Counted from the first letter of the stretch, positions 22,078 to 31,844 are shown. The stretch: 64,000 nucleotides of DNA from Actinomyces johnsonii (GCF_006546835.1 NZ_VICB01000004.1:62001-126000), one strand, 5' to 3'. The notes: generated by a model from the sequence alone, not told the origin. A program made the numbers and translations.

Positions 22078-23261
22078 CGAACAGTGCGCCGTCGAACCGT
22101 CCCGGCTCCTGGACGGGCACGGACCGGGAGCTGGCGGCGCGCCGCTGGCGCATGGTCCTGGGGCGCTACGCCGAGCCGGCTCTGCCGCGCAGCCAGCAGG
22201 ACGCTGAGCTTGATGAGGCGCTGGGCTACGTCTACGACCGCGAGTACACCGGCCGCGGACACCGCCTGGGTCGTGGCGGTGGAGGCAGTGACGATCGGGC
22301 GCGCGGCGGACCAGGCCCCTCGGTTCTGCGGGCGGTCGACTGGCTCGACGGTGCCCGCCGGCTCTTCCCCGCCTCCACCCTGGAGCGTCTGGAGAGCGAT
22401 GCCCTGACCCGCTACGGGCTCACTGAACTGCTCGCGGACCCGGCCGCCGTCGACTCCATCGACACCAGTGCCGAGTTGGGAGCCGCCCTGCTGCGTATCA
22501 AGGGAAGGATCCCGCCCCGGCTCTCCGACGGGCTGCGGGCCCTTATTTCCCGGGTTGTCGCCGACATCATGGAACGGCTGCGCCGCCCCGTGACAACCGC
22601 CCTGAGCGGCTCCCGGCGGCGCAGTAGCGCCAGTCCCCATGCCTTAGCGCGCAATTTCGATTGGCGTCGCACCATCACCGCCAACCTGGGCAACGTGGAC
22701 CCCGAGACCGGCCGCATGATTGTTGAGGACGTGCGCTTCATGGCGCGCCACAGGAGACGTCACCTGACCTGGGACGTCATCATCCTGGTGGACCAGTCCG
22801 CCTCCATGGCCTCCTGCCTGCTTCAGAGCGCGGTAATGGCCTCGATCCTCGCGGGCCTTCCCGGTCTGTCCGTGCGTCTGGCCGTCTTCGACACCACCGT
22901 CGTCGACCTCAGCCACCTGGTTGACGATCCCGTCGAGGTCCTCATGACCAGTCAGCTGGGAGGCGGAACAGACATCGCCAACGCCGTCGGATACGCCGCC
23001 GAAGCGGTTACCAGCCCCAGCCGCACCATCGTGACGGTCATCAGCGACTTCCAGGAGGGCGGATCGGTGTCCACCCTCGTGAAACGAGTGCATGACCTGG
23101 TCGCGCAGGGCATCACCGTGCTGGGGCTGGCATCTCTGGGCGACGAGGGCCGCGTCTGGTACGACCACGACGTCGCCGAACGGCTCTCCGAGGTCGGAAT
23201 GAGGATCGCCGCCATGACCCCGGACCGCTTCGCCACCTGGCTGGCGGAGGCGACCGCATGA
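22074..23261 (+). CDS. VWA domain protein (YehP-like)
   Basis: 395 residues; the ATG at 22074 overlaps the previous stop (ATGA). The C-terminal half is a von Willebrand A domain with an intact MIDAS: VIILVDQSASMASC (DxSxS), the Thr region VFDTTVVD and the Asp in LGGGTDIANAVGYA. No signal peptide or membrane span is seen, so it is a cytoplasmic VWA, the usual client or adaptor of MoxR ATPases. The N-terminal half is helical and unassigned. Confidence 0.88.
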   Translation: MTNSAPSNRPGSWTGTDRELAARRWRMVLGRYAEPALPRSQQDAELDEALGYVYDREYTGRGHRLGRGGGGSDDRARGGPGPSVLRAVDWLDGARRLFPASTLERLESDALTRYGLTELLADPAAVDSIDTSAELGAALLRIKGRIPPRLSDGLRALISRVVADIMERLRRPVTTALSGSRRRSSASPHALARNFDWRRTITANLGNVDPETGRMIVEDVRFMARHRRRHLTWDVIILVDQSASMASCLLQSAVMASILAGLPGLSVRLAVFDTTVVDLSHLVDDPVEVLMTSQLGGGTDIANAVGYAAEAVTSPSRTIVTVISDFQEGGSVSTLVKRVHDLVAQGITVLGLASLGDEGRVWYDHDVAERLSEVGMRIAAMTPDRFATWLAEATA

Positions 23262-25423
23262 ACGTGCGGCGCGGCCCCGCTCGGCTCTCCTCCGACGGCC
23301 CCAGTTCCCCGGAGCGGCCCGAGCCCGCTGGACAATCCCCCTATGCGGCCTTCGCGGTCTACGGTGCGCTCGACGACGTCGCCCTGGCTGCCCTGGGCAA
23401 CCGGGGCCTGCTGCGTCGCGGGCGCGCCGAGCTGGCGGCCGGACGCGTCGAGTCCGAAAGAGGCCCCGCAGACGACGGCGCAGCCCCGCATCCAGCGCCG
23501 GAGACGCTCACCATCCGGGTCGGCCGGCCGCCGATCCCGGTCACCCTGACGGCCGCCGGACCCCAGGACGCGCGCTGTCCCTGCCCCGTGGCCGGCATCT
23601 GCCTGCACGTCCTGGCCGCCTGCCTGTGGATGCGAGAGGCCGTCAACCGCGGCGGGACCGTCGAGGACAGCGGCGCCACCGAGGTGACCACGGGACCCAC
23701 CCCGTCTCAGGTGCGGCCCAGGCCGCCCGAGGCGCCTGCCCATGAGAGCGGAAGCGACCCGGTCCTGGAGGAGGTGCTCGCCTGGGAGCCCGCCTGCGTC
23801 GAGAAGTCTCTGGGCGCAGAGGCCCGGCGGCGCGTGCAGGCGTCCCTGGCCGGCCTCGACCCGGCCCGACTCGCCACCGGCACCGAGGTGACCAGTGCGC
23901 CCGGGCGCCTGAGCATCACCTGGCCGGGCGCACCCGAGGTCGTCGTGATCGCTGGGCTGGGACCACGGGGCATGATCGTCTCAGGGCGCCACTCGCCGAC
24001 GGCCAACGCGGCCTGGCGCCTCCAGTCCGTCATACGGCTCTTCGCCCGGGCGGGCCGCCCTTGGCCGTGGCCGGATGAGACGACTACCCTCAGCGACCGC
24101 CAGCGCGGTGCCCTCTCGAAGGTCGCAACCGTCATCGAGACCATCGTCTCCGCAGGGATCTCACACGCCGGCCCCCGCAGCGCCGCCGACCTCGAGCGCC
24201 TCGCCCAGGTCAGCCGCCTGGAGGGGCTGCCCCGGCTATCCCGGCTGCTGACCTCCGCCGCCGGGAGGCTCCGAGCGCTTGCCGAGCACGACGACGCCGT
24301 CGACGAGGCCACCGTCCTCAGCGCCCTGGCCGCCGCCTGGTCCCTGACCCAGGCGCTCACAGCCGTCACCGACCCACCCGGCCCCGCTCTCATCGGGCCG
24401 GCCGACACCGAGACGGCCGAGACCGGCCTGCTGCTACCACTGAGCGCCACCTGGTGGACGACCCCCTCGGGAAGCCGAGGACTGACCATCAGGCTCTGGG
24501 ATCTGGACAACGGCCGACCGGAGGCGGTCACCACCGGACGAGCCGCCGGGGTCGATGCGGCCTTCCGCTACTCCGAGGACGCGATCCTCCTGTGGGGCGC
24601 CTCGGTGAAGAACATCCTGTCTGGACCCTTGCGCCTGACGGGCGCCGCGCGCCGGCCCGACGGCGCGCTGGCCCCCTCCAGCCGCACTGCCGTCACCCGC
24701 CGCAGCGGAGAGGCCGGTTACGACGACGTCGACCTGGAAGCCGTGGCCGAACGTCTTCAACAGGTCGGCTCCGGGCCGGAAGCCGCCCGCTTCGAAGCCC
24801 CCGTGGCCCGGGTCCGTCTGATCATGGTCGCCAAGGACGGCCTGGGACCGATCGACATCGACGAGGTCCACCAGCGCTACCTGTGGCCGGTGACCAGCAC
24901 CGATGGGCACAGGCGTCTGCTGACCATGGAGGTCGGCGGTCGGGAGATGCAGATGGTCTCCGACGTGCTGTCCCGCGAGCTTCAGGTGCACGCCATCACC
25001 GTCGAGGGCGACCGCCCGGCTGGTGTCTTCGTGCGCGAGCACGGCCGGATCTGCCTTCTGGCGACAACCTTCCCCCCTTCACGCAGCGCCTCCAACCGGG
25101 AGTACCGTCGGCTGCGCCGACGCACGGAGCAGATGCACAGCCGGATGCGCACCCAAGCACCGGAAAAGAACAGGACGGACCAGACGCCGATGCGGGTGCT
25201 GGCCCAGGACGTGCACGAGGCGCTCACTGCGCTCGCGGCCTCCGGGACGACACGTCCCACAGGCATGGTGGCGCACGTGCTGCGCACGCGCGCTCGCATG
25301 GCCGATGACCTCCAACTCACCACCCTGGCGGCCGCGCTCGCCGAGGTGGACAACCGGCCGAGCCCCGGTGCCGTACTGCGGGCCTGCGCCGTCGTCGACC
25401 GGCTCGACGCCTTGACGCGCTGA
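23258..25423 (+). CDS. SWIM zinc-finger protein (YehQ-like)
   Basis: 721 residues; start ATG 23258 overlaps the VWA stop (ATGA). A SWIM motif lies near residues 107-117: CPCPVAGICLHVLAACLW (CxC, then CxH). The remainder is a long region without motifs I recognise, apart from Arg-rich helices near the end (REYRRLRRRTEQM). SWIM fingers bind nucleic acid or protein. In this cluster the protein is probably a substrate or nucleic-acid recognition part of the MoxR-VWA machine. That is inference. Confidence 0.8.
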   Translation: MNVRRGPARLSSDGPSSPERPEPAGQSPYAAFAVYGALDDVALAALGNRGLLRRGRAELAAGRVESERGPADDGAAPHPAPETLTIRVGRPPIPVTLTAAGPQDARCPCPVAGICLHVLAACLWMREAVNRGGTVEDSGATEVTTGPTPSQVRPRPPEAPAHESGSDPVLEEVLAWEPACVEKSLGAEARRRVQASLAGLDPARLATGTEVTSAPGRLSITWPGAPEVVVIAGLGPRGMIVSGRHSPTANAAWRLQSVIRLFARAGRPWPWPDETTTLSDRQRGALSKVATVIETIVSAGISHAGPRSAADLERLAQVSRLEGLPRLSRLLTSAAGRLRALAEHDDAVDEATVLSALAAAWSLTQALTAVTDPPGPALIGPADTETAETGLLLPLSATWWTTPSGSRGLTIRLWDLDNGRPEAVTTGRAAGVDAAFRYSEDAILLWGASVKNILSGPLRLTGAARRPDGALAPSSRTAVTRRSGEAGYDDVDLEAVAERLQQVGSGPEAARFEAPVARVRLIMVAKDGLGPIDIDEVHQRYLWPVTSTDGHRRLLTMEVGGREMQMVSDVLSRELQVHAITVEGDRPAGVFVREHGRICLLATTFPPSRSASNREYRRLRRRTEQMHSRMRTQAPEKNRTDQTPMRVLAQDVHEALTALAASGTTRPTGMVAHVLRTRARMADDLQLTTLAAALAEVDNRPSPGAVLRACAVVDRLDALTR

Positions 25424-25640
25424 TACCACTGAGCGCGCTGATATCACCAGTCCCACTGGTGCCGCTCGCCGGAGCCGGGGGAGTGCTCCCCCGGGTATCG
25501 GGGCTGACGGGGAGCACGCGGCTCGCTAACCTCCGAGTGTCTCCGTGAATCGGTGCGGAGGGGGACGACGAGCGAGATCACCTCGCAGGAACCGTCTCGG
25601 CGCGATGCCGAATAGCAGAGAAGAACCAGGGGGCACAACA

Positions 25641-28600
25641 ATGTTCGCACTCGCATCCTCGGCACGCAGGCTTGTCTCCCGGGCCCTGGAACCGCTGAAG
25701 AATGCGGGGCAGGACATGCACCGGCGCGCGGTCGACTACGTCATTTCCGGCGAAGACCCGCAGATCCTGGACGCCATCGGCTCCTGCCCGGCCGGTTCCG
25801 GGACCAGCCCGGCGAGCACGCAGGTCACCTCCTGGAGCTCGGTGCTTCAGGACCTCAGGCAGGAGGACGAGGCCCCGGCGACCTCCGGGACTGGACGGCG
25901 AGACAGCTTGTACAGCAGCAATGCCCTGACCACCGAGCAGTGGGGGCGACTTGGACGCCTACTGGAGGCGATCGATCAAGCCGGCTCGCAGAAGGAGAGT
26001 CCGGCGCTCACCATGTTCCCGGCCTGGTTATCCCAGTTGACCGCAGACATGCTCAGCTGCTCCGCCATCGCACGCGAGCACGACCCGAGGGCGCGCCCAG
26101 TCCTGGACGAGCCGTTGTCGAGCGCCTCGGTGATGGCCGCCATGCGGCCCGGATGGGACATCTCGCGCCTCATGGCCCTCCTCGATGACGGCGGCCTCGG
26201 CCCCGAGGACCTTCCCGCCGCGATCTTCCTCCTCGCCTTCGCCGAGAGCGGGGGAGCCAGGCGCGACTGGTTCACCTCCCACCGTCTCCTGCCTGTGGCC
26301 CTGCCCGGAGTACTGGACTATCTCACCGAGCACGCCCGTGAGCTGCCCACGGAGCTGATAGACCAGCTGAGCCTTGAAGAACGAGCCCGGGTGCTGGCCT
26401 GCACCAGGGCCGATGCGCCGTGGGCACTCGCCGGAGCCCACCTGGTCGGCGCACTCGCCGTCGGCTCATCCAAGAGGCTGCGCAAGGAGGCTATCGACAT
26501 CCTGAAGGGCCTGGAAGCATCAACGTGCCGTCAGGTACTGGCACCGGCACTGGCCACGGCGCGGCCGTCCCACGCCGCAGAGCTGGAGGACTTCCTGTTG
26601 ACCGTCGAGGGCGGAGAGGAACTGCTCGCTCAGGCGGCCGGCTCCAACAAGCGGCTGGGCGACATGATGGCCCGCAGGCAGGCCAACCGGGCGATCCTCG
26701 ATACCGACGCCACTGGCGGGAGTACCGGTGAGGGCGATGGTGACTCCCAGGACGAGGAGACGATCGAGCTCGCGCCCCTGCCCGTGATCGACCCGAATGC
26801 GGCCGTTGCCGAGCCCGCTGAGCTGCGCCGAGTCGTCGAGCAGGTCATACGGCGCTCGGACTCCTGGGGCGCCAGGGCTGACCGGGCCTCGCAGTCCGCG
26901 CTTGAGAAACTGGTGGCGGTGGCCGAGGGAAGGAAGCGGAAGCTTCCGATCTTCATGCGCCACCGGTTCGGGGATATGTGGTGGATCATCGACTGCGCCC
27001 CGCACCTGAGTCCCGCCCATGTTCTGCGCCTTATCCGCGCCCACGCTCTTAAGCCCTACTTCCTCGCTGTGCGCTACTGCGTGGAGTGCGATATCGACCC
27101 GCGAGTGCTCCTGCGCCTGATCGACAACCTCGGCCTGAGCGACCACGAAGTCGATGAGGCCATCGAGGAAATGTCCGCCGCCATTGTCTCCGGAACGCCT
27201 CCGTGGCTGGCGTGGCCATGGTGCGCCGAACATCCCGAGCTGCTGCGCGAGGCCCTCGACAACCCGGCTCGCATCACCGATGCCTTGAAGATCCTGGCCC
27301 AGTTCCCCCGCATCCCGGCCGAGCTCAGGATCCCTGTCGGCGCGATCGCCCTCGGGTCCTCGAAGGTCAACCGGCCCCTGGCGCAACAGGCTCTGCGCAC
27401 CTACCCGCGGGCGCACGAGCTAGCCGAACAGTCCCTGACATCGAAGTCCCAGGAGGTGCGGTCCTGGGCGGCGGACTGGATCCGCTCCCTGGCTGATCCC
27501 GCCTCCATCGAACCCCTGCGGACCGCGCTACTCAAGGAGAAGAAACCCGTACCCCGAGCGGCGCTCCTGGCGGCGCTGCGCGACTGCGGCGCCGACATGG
27601 ACGAGTTCCTCTCCCCGTCGGTCCTGAGTGCCGAGGCCGCCGAGGGCCTCAAGGCCAAGAGAGCCCCGTCGCTGCGATGGTTCCACATGGGCTCCCTGCC
27701 GGCAGTGCGCTGGAGGGACGGCTCCGACGTCGAGCCGCAGATCATCCAGTGGTGGGTCACGATCGCCGAGAAGCTGAAGAACCCCGACGGCAGGGGGCCG
27801 ATCGACTTCTACCTCTCCCTGCTGGAGCCGGGCGACGCCGCCGTCCTAGCCGCCCACGTCACCCGTGCCTGGGCGGCCCAGGACACCCGTCACCCCGCGG
27901 TGGAGGACAGCCGGGAACACGCGGACAAGGTGGGGCGGCAGGAGCACGACAGGGCGCAGGCCTGGCTGCGACGGTGCCGGCAGAGCGCCGCTCAGGCGCG
28001 CTTCCTCAAGGAGGCCGAGGAGGAGGCGGCAGTGCCGCTGGAGGCGCGGATCGCCGCCGCCTTCGCACGCCACCAGCGCGAGTACCTGGGATCGGCCGTG
28101 GCCAGCAAGGGCCTGCTCGCCTTCTCGGTGCGTATGGACGGCGGGGAGCTGGCGGCCTTCGTGCGCGCCTTCATGCGGGACAACCCCGGTCGGCGCGCCC
28201 AGTTCGACGCGCTGATCCACTGCCTGTACGCCCACTCCAGCAACGAGGCGCTGCATGTGCTTCTGAGCATCGCGCGGCGGCACAAGATGCGGGGCATTCA
28301 GGCCACCGCAGGCGACCTCGCCAGGGCGGTTGCCGAGGAGCGCGGATGGAGCGATGACGAGCTCGCCGACCGGACCGTACCGACGGCAGGATTCGACGAC
28401 GACGGCCTCCTGCACCTGTCCTACGGGATCCGGGAGTTGACCGGGCGCCTGACCCCTGAGCTCAAGATCGCGCTGTCCGACGCCGACGGAAAGACCTACG
28501 CCTCCCTGCCCGCCGCCCGGGTGGGTGAGGACGAGGAGCTCGTCAAGGCCGCCAAGAAGCAGCTGACGGCCGCCCGCAAGGAGGCCAAGGCTGTCCTGAC

Positions 28601-29315
28601 CCTCCAGAAGGGGCGCCTGTACGAGGCCATGTGCGCGGGACGGACCTGGAAAGGGGCCCAGTGGCGCGAGTCGCTGGCGGCCCACCCTCTCATGAGGCAG
28701 CTTTGCACCCGCCTCATCTGGGCGGTGATCCGTGCCGACAACGTCGCGTCCGCAACATTCCGGCTCACCGAGGACGGCGCCCTCATCGGCGTCGATGACT
28801 CCACGATCGATCTTCCCGACGACGCCGACGTCGCGCTCGCCCACGGAACCATGCTCAGCCAGAGTCAGTGCAGCGCCTGGCGCGAGCACCTGGCCGACTA
28901 CGAGGTGACGCCCCTGTTCGATCAGTTGACGGCCACCGCCCCCGAGATCGAGCCCGGGCAGAAGGCCTTCACCGACCTGGAGGGGCATCTCACGGACACT
29001 TTCGCGTTCCGTACGACGGCGACCAAACGCGGCTACGAGCGCGGCGCCCCGGTGGACGGCAGCTGGTTCGACGACTACGTCAAGGAGTTCACTTCGGCCG
29101 GGCTGAGCGCCACCATCCGGTTCACCGGCTCCAACCTGCCCGAGGACAAGATCACCTGCGCCACCCGAGACCTCACCTTCAGGAGCGGGTACCGGACGCT
29201 CTCACTGTCCTCGGTGCCCCCGGTACTGCTGGCCGAGTGCTACGCGGACTACGCGGCCCTCGCCGCGCTGGGGGCATTCGACCCGAACTGGGAGAACAAA
29301 ACCAGGTTGATCTGA
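25641..29315 (+). CDS. DUF4132 domain protein (YehI/MolR-like)
   Basis: 1224 residues. I chose the ATG at 25641 because AGGGGGC sits 6 bases upstream; the frame is open to 25545. Long helical, HEAT-like stretches (for example RPLAQQALRTYPRAHELAEQ near residue 580) lead to the C-terminal DUF4132 domain with LQKGRLYEAMCAGRTWKGAQ, RLIWAVI and GYERGAPVDGSWFDDY. It lies 217 bp after the SWIM gene, so it may have its own promoter. A 15-bp stem terminator follows. Function unknown; E. coli YehI is the closest named relative by domain. Confidence 0.85.
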   Translation: MFALASSARRLVSRALEPLKNAGQDMHRRAVDYVISGEDPQILDAIGSCPAGSGTSPASTQVTSWSSVLQDLRQEDEAPATSGTGRRDSLYSSNALTTEQWGRLGRLLEAIDQAGSQKESPALTMFPAWLSQLTADMLSCSAIAREHDPRARPVLDEPLSSASVMAAMRPGWDISRLMALLDDGGLGPEDLPAAIFLLAFAESGGARRDWFTSHRLLPVALPGVLDYLTEHARELPTELIDQLSLEERARVLACTRADAPWALAGAHLVGALAVGSSKRLRKEAIDILKGLEASTCRQVLAPALATARPSHAAELEDFLLTVEGGEELLAQAAGSNKRLGDMMARRQANRAILDTDATGGSTGEGDGDSQDEETIELAPLPVIDPNAAVAEPAELRRVVEQVIRRSDSWGARADRASQSALEKLVAVAEGRKRKLPIFMRHRFGDMWWIIDCAPHLSPAHVLRLIRAHALKPYFLAVRYCVECDIDPRVLLRLIDNLGLSDHEVDEAIEEMSAAIVSGTPPWLAWPWCAEHPELLREALDNPARITDALKILAQFPRIPAELRIPVGAIALGSSKVNRPLAQQALRTYPRAHELAEQSLTSKSQEVRSWAADWIRSLADPASIEPLRTALLKEKKPVPRAALLAALRDCGADMDEFLSPSVLSAEAAEGLKAKRAPSLRWFHMGSLPAVRWRDGSDVEPQIIQWWVTIAEKLKNPDGRGPIDFYLSLLEPGDAAVLAAHVTRAWAAQDTRHPAVEDSREHADKVGRQEHDRAQAWLRRCRQSAAQARFLKEAEEEAAVPLEARIAAAFARHQREYLGSAVASKGLLAFSVRMDGGELAAFVRAFMRDNPGRRAQFDALIHCLYAHSSNEALHVLLSIARRHKMRGIQATAGDLARAVAEERGWSDDELADRTVPTAGFDDDGLLHLSYGIRELTGRLTPELKIALSDADGKTYASLPAARVGEDEELVKAAKKQLTAARKEAKAVLTLQKGRLYEAMCAGRTWKGAQWRESLAAHPLMRQLCTRLIWAVIRADNVASATFRLTEDGALIGVDDSTIDLPDDADVALAHGTMLSQSQCSAWREHLADYEVTPLFDQLTATAPEIEPGQKAFTDLEGHLTDTFAFRTTATKRGYERGAPVDGSWFDDYVKEFTSAGLSATIRFTGSNLPEDKITCATRDLTFRSGYRTLSLSSVPPVLLAECYADYAALAALGAFDPNWENKTRLI

Positions 29316-29334
29316 TCGTGTTCGAGGGCATGGT

Positions 29335-29370
29335 TCGGGGCGGGAAGGAACCAGGTCCTTCCCGCCCCGA
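29335..29370 (+). terminator. Terminator of the DUF4132 cluster
   Basis: A 15-bp perfect stem (TCGGGGCGGGAAGGA, 29335-29349, with 29356-29370) and six-base loop, 20 bp past the DUF4132 stop. Confidence 0.8.
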
Positions 29371-29499
29371 GTGCTATGGGCGCTCGGCCGCTTCCCAGCC
29401 GTCCCCGAGGTCCTGGAGCCGGCCTCACGATTCTCGACGACGTCTCGCGCCCGCCCGCCGCCCGCAAGAGTGAGGACAGCCGAGGACAACTGAGGACAG

Positions 29500-29690
29500 C
29501 GAGCTGGGCCAGGCGCCGTCCGACTCCGACCCGCAAGGAGGCGGCCGCTGTCCTCAAGGTCCGGAGCGGGCGTCTGTACGAGGCCATATGCATGGGGCGC
29601 GCCTGGCCGGCTCCGCTGCGGCGAGTGCTGTTCGCCAGCCACCGCTGGCCGGGTTTCCGGTGGCTCGCATGGCCTAGATGGCCCACCGCC
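29500..29690 (+). pseudogene. Remnant of a second DUF4132 gene
   Basis: The frame reads TRKEAAAVLKVRSGRLYEAI, then MGRAWPAPLRRVLFASH and FRWLAWPRW. This lines up with ARKEAKAVLTLQKGRLYEAM, AGRTWKGAQWRESLAAH and RLIWAV inside the intact DUF4132 protein (DNA near 28570-28720). Only this internal piece survives. It lies beyond the cluster terminator and has no plausible start of its own. The rest of 29371-29758 shows no gene. Confidence 0.65.
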
Positions 29691-29758
29691 GGGATGAGGG
29701 AGCGCGAAACGGTGAGCCCGCTGCCGTTCGGCTTGACGGTACCTCCCCTCTGTGTCAT

Positions 29759-29778
29759 TGTATTAGTGCAGTAATACA
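29759..29778. promoter_or_regulatory. Palindromic operator upstream of the GntR gene
   Basis: TGTATTA (29759-29765) and TAATACA (29772-29778) are perfect inverted half-sites around a 6-bp centre, 67 bp before the GntR start codon. A possible -35 box (TTGACG) lies at 29733-29738, so the dyad would cover the -10 region. Position and symmetry fit an autoregulatory site of a YtrA-type GntR repressor. Confidence 0.6.
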
Positions 29779-29845
29779 GACGGTCTGACGAGGTCGCCTG
29801 TGCTGCGCTCATGAGCAGTACCCGTACCCGACCACTAGGAGAGCC

Positions 29846-30220
29846 ATGGATCTCGACGACTCCCGTCCGATCTGGGTTCAGCTGGCCGACGTCTTCCGCC
29901 GCCGGATCGTCTCCGGCCAGTGGCCCCCGGGCACCAAGGTTCCCAGCGTGCGCGAGCTCGCCGCAGACACCGGTGTCAACCCCAACACCGTCCAGCGGGC
30001 GCTGGGCGCGCTGGACCGCGAGGGGCTCACCGCGGCAGAACGGACTGCCGGGCGCTTCGTCACCACCAGGAAAAGCGTCATCAACTCCGTTCGCCGGAAC
30101 CTGGCCTCCGGGGCCACGGACGCCTACATCGACACCCTCACCGCCATCGGCATGGACCTGGACCAGACCACGGCGCTCCTCACCGAGCGCTGGTGGGCCC
30201 CGGACCGCCAGGACCGTTAG
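29846..30220 (+). CDS. GntR family regulator, YtrA type
   Basis: 124 residues; ATG 29846 with AGGAG upstream. N-terminal winged helix of the GntR family (WVQLADVFRRRIVSGQWPPG, KVPSVRELAADTGVNPNTVQ, RALGALDREGL), then a short C-terminal helix pair only, as in the YtrA subfamily. It is cotranscribed with the ABC ATPase (ATG 17 bp downstream) and permease. It probably represses this operon through the dyad at 29759-29778 and is released by an envelope or antibiotic stress signal, as in related operons. The inducer is unknown. Confidence 0.9.
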   Translation: MDLDDSRPIWVQLADVFRRRIVSGQWPPGTKVPSVRELAADTGVNPNTVQRALGALDREGLTAAERTAGRFVTTRKSVINSVRRNLASGATDAYIDTLTAIGMDLDQTTALLTERWWAPDRQDR

Positions 30221-30237
30221 ACAACAGGAGATGCGTC

Positions 30238-30984
30238 ATGAGCGCACAGACCCTCAGCACAACCACCACTATCCCCTCCCTCGACGGCGCCGCACCGCTG
30301 GTCGTCGTCGAGAACCTCACCAAGACCTTCCGGGGCCTGCCCGCGCTGGACGGGCTGAGTCTCGAGCTGCCTCCCGGGCGGATCATCGGCCTCATGGGCT
30401 CCAACGGCTCGGGCAAGACCACACTGCTCAAGATCCTGGCCGGAGTCCTGGCTGACTACGACGGCCGGGTCCGTATCGCCGGACACGATCCCGGTCCCGA
30501 GTCCAAGGCGCTCGTCTCCTTCCTCCCCGATGCGAGCTTCCTGGCCCCCGGTCTGACCGCCCCGGCCGCCATCGCCCAGTACCGGCGATTCTTCTCCGAC
30601 TTCGACGCGGACAAGGCCGCCGAGCTCGTGCGCTTCTTCAACCTGCCGACTCACCGCACCCTCAAGGAGATGAGCAAGGGCATGGGGGAGAAGCTGCGCA
30701 TCAGCCTGGCCATGTCGCGCCGGGTCCGCGTCTATCTCCTCGATGAGCCGATCTCCGGAGTCGATCCCGCCGCCCGCGACGTCATCCTCGACGGCATCCT
30801 GCGCGACTTCAACCCCGAGGCGCTCATGCTGATCTCCACCCACCTCATTGCCGACGTCGAGCCCATCATCGACTCCGCCGTCTTCCTCAAGGACGGCCGC
30901 CTGCTGATGGCCGGTGACGCCGACGACCTGCGCCAGGACCACGGTATGAGCCTGGACGCCCTGTTCAGGAAGGAGTACCACTGA
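30238..30984 (+). CDS. ABC transporter ATP-binding protein
   Basis: 248 residues; ATG 30238 with AGGAG 7 bases upstream. Walker A GSNGSGKTTLLK, signature-like MSKGMGEKLRISLAM (LSGGQ replaced by MSKGM) and Walker B VYLLDEPISGVDPAA. The modified signature and short C-terminus are typical of YtrB-like and other ABC-2 exporter ATPases controlled by GntR/YtrA regulators. The stop overlaps the permease start (TGATG). Substrate unknown. Confidence 0.9.
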   Translation: MSAQTLSTTTTIPSLDGAAPLVVVENLTKTFRGLPALDGLSLELPPGRIIGLMGSNGSGKTTLLKILAGVLADYDGRVRIAGHDPGPESKALVSFLPDASFLAPGLTAPAAIAQYRRFFSDFDADKAAELVRFFNLPTHRTLKEMSKGMGEKLRISLAMSRRVRVYLLDEPISGVDPAARDVILDGILRDFNPEALMLISTHLIADVEPIIDSAVFLKDGRLLMAGDADDLRQDHGMSLDALFRKEYH

Positions 30985-31799
30985 TGTTCACCACACTGCT
31001 CATGGAAGAGGCCCGTACCCAGGCTCGGCGCAATGCCGGAGTCGTGGGGATCGTGGCGGTCATCGCCGTCGGCTCCATGCTTCTGAGCCTGCTCGAGCTT
31101 CCCGTGCTCTCCTCGATGCTGCTTGTTGCCGCGTTCGTGGCGCTCGTGGCCATGCCCGCCGTCGTGAGCGTCCAGATCGGTATCGAGTACTGGGCCTCCA
31201 TGTACGGCGCCCGCGGCTATCTCACCATGAGCCTGCCGGTGAGGGGACGCACCTTGTTCGCCGCCAAGACGCTGTACGCCATCATTGCGGTGCTGGCGTC
31301 GGTCGCGGTGGCGACGCTCCTGATGGTCGGCTGGTTCGCTGCCTACGCGCACCTGCTCGGTATCACGCTGGGAGAGTTTTTCGAACCGGTGCGTCAGCTG
31401 ATCAGCATGGTGGGAACCGACATGCTCGTCTTCTACGGGCTGACCATGGTGGAGGGCGTCGTCGCGACGATCATCGAGGTCGCCGCGGTGATAAGCATCG
31501 GGGCGCAGGGGCGCTGGAACCGGTTCGGTTTCGGGGCGCCCGCAGCCGGCCTGGTCATCCTCTACACGGTCAACCAGCTCGTGGCCCTGGTCGCCACGAT
31601 GCTGCTGCCGCTGTCGCTCGATGTGACCAGCGGGCGGATCGTCACACGCATGATGCTCCCGCAGTTCATTGAGGCTATCCGCACGAACCAGGAACCGCAG
31701 CTGGTGGGAATCGGTTCCCCAGTGGCGGCGCTGATTCTGGTCGCGATCCTGGTCTGGTGGGCGGTGCGAGCGATCGAGCGGCACACCTGCCTGCGCTGA
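30984..31799 (+). CDS. ABC transporter permease
   Basis: 271 residues with about six hydrophobic spans (starting near residues 19, 37, 95, 150, 180 and 240). It begins MFTTLLMEEARTQARRNAG, a cytoplasmic amphipathic start common to ABC-2 permeases. Translationally coupled to the ATPase by TGATG. It forms the membrane part of the GntR-controlled transporter; direction and substrate are not evident. Confidence 0.85.
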   Translation: MFTTLLMEEARTQARRNAGVVGIVAVIAVGSMLLSLLELPVLSSMLLVAAFVALVAMPAVVSVQIGIEYWASMYGARGYLTMSLPVRGRTLFAAKTLYAIIAVLASVAVATLLMVGWFAAYAHLLGITLGEFFEPVRQLISMVGTDMLVFYGLTMVEGVVATIIEVAAVISIGAQGRWNRFGFGAPAAGLVILYTVNQLVALVATMLLPLSLDVTSGRIVTRMMLPQFIEAIRTNQEPQLVGIGSPVAALILVAILVWWAVRAIERHTCLR

Positions 31800-31844
31800 T
31801 CGCTGCCCAATGAGCCCGGTGCGCGTGTGCCCGGGTCGCGGTGA

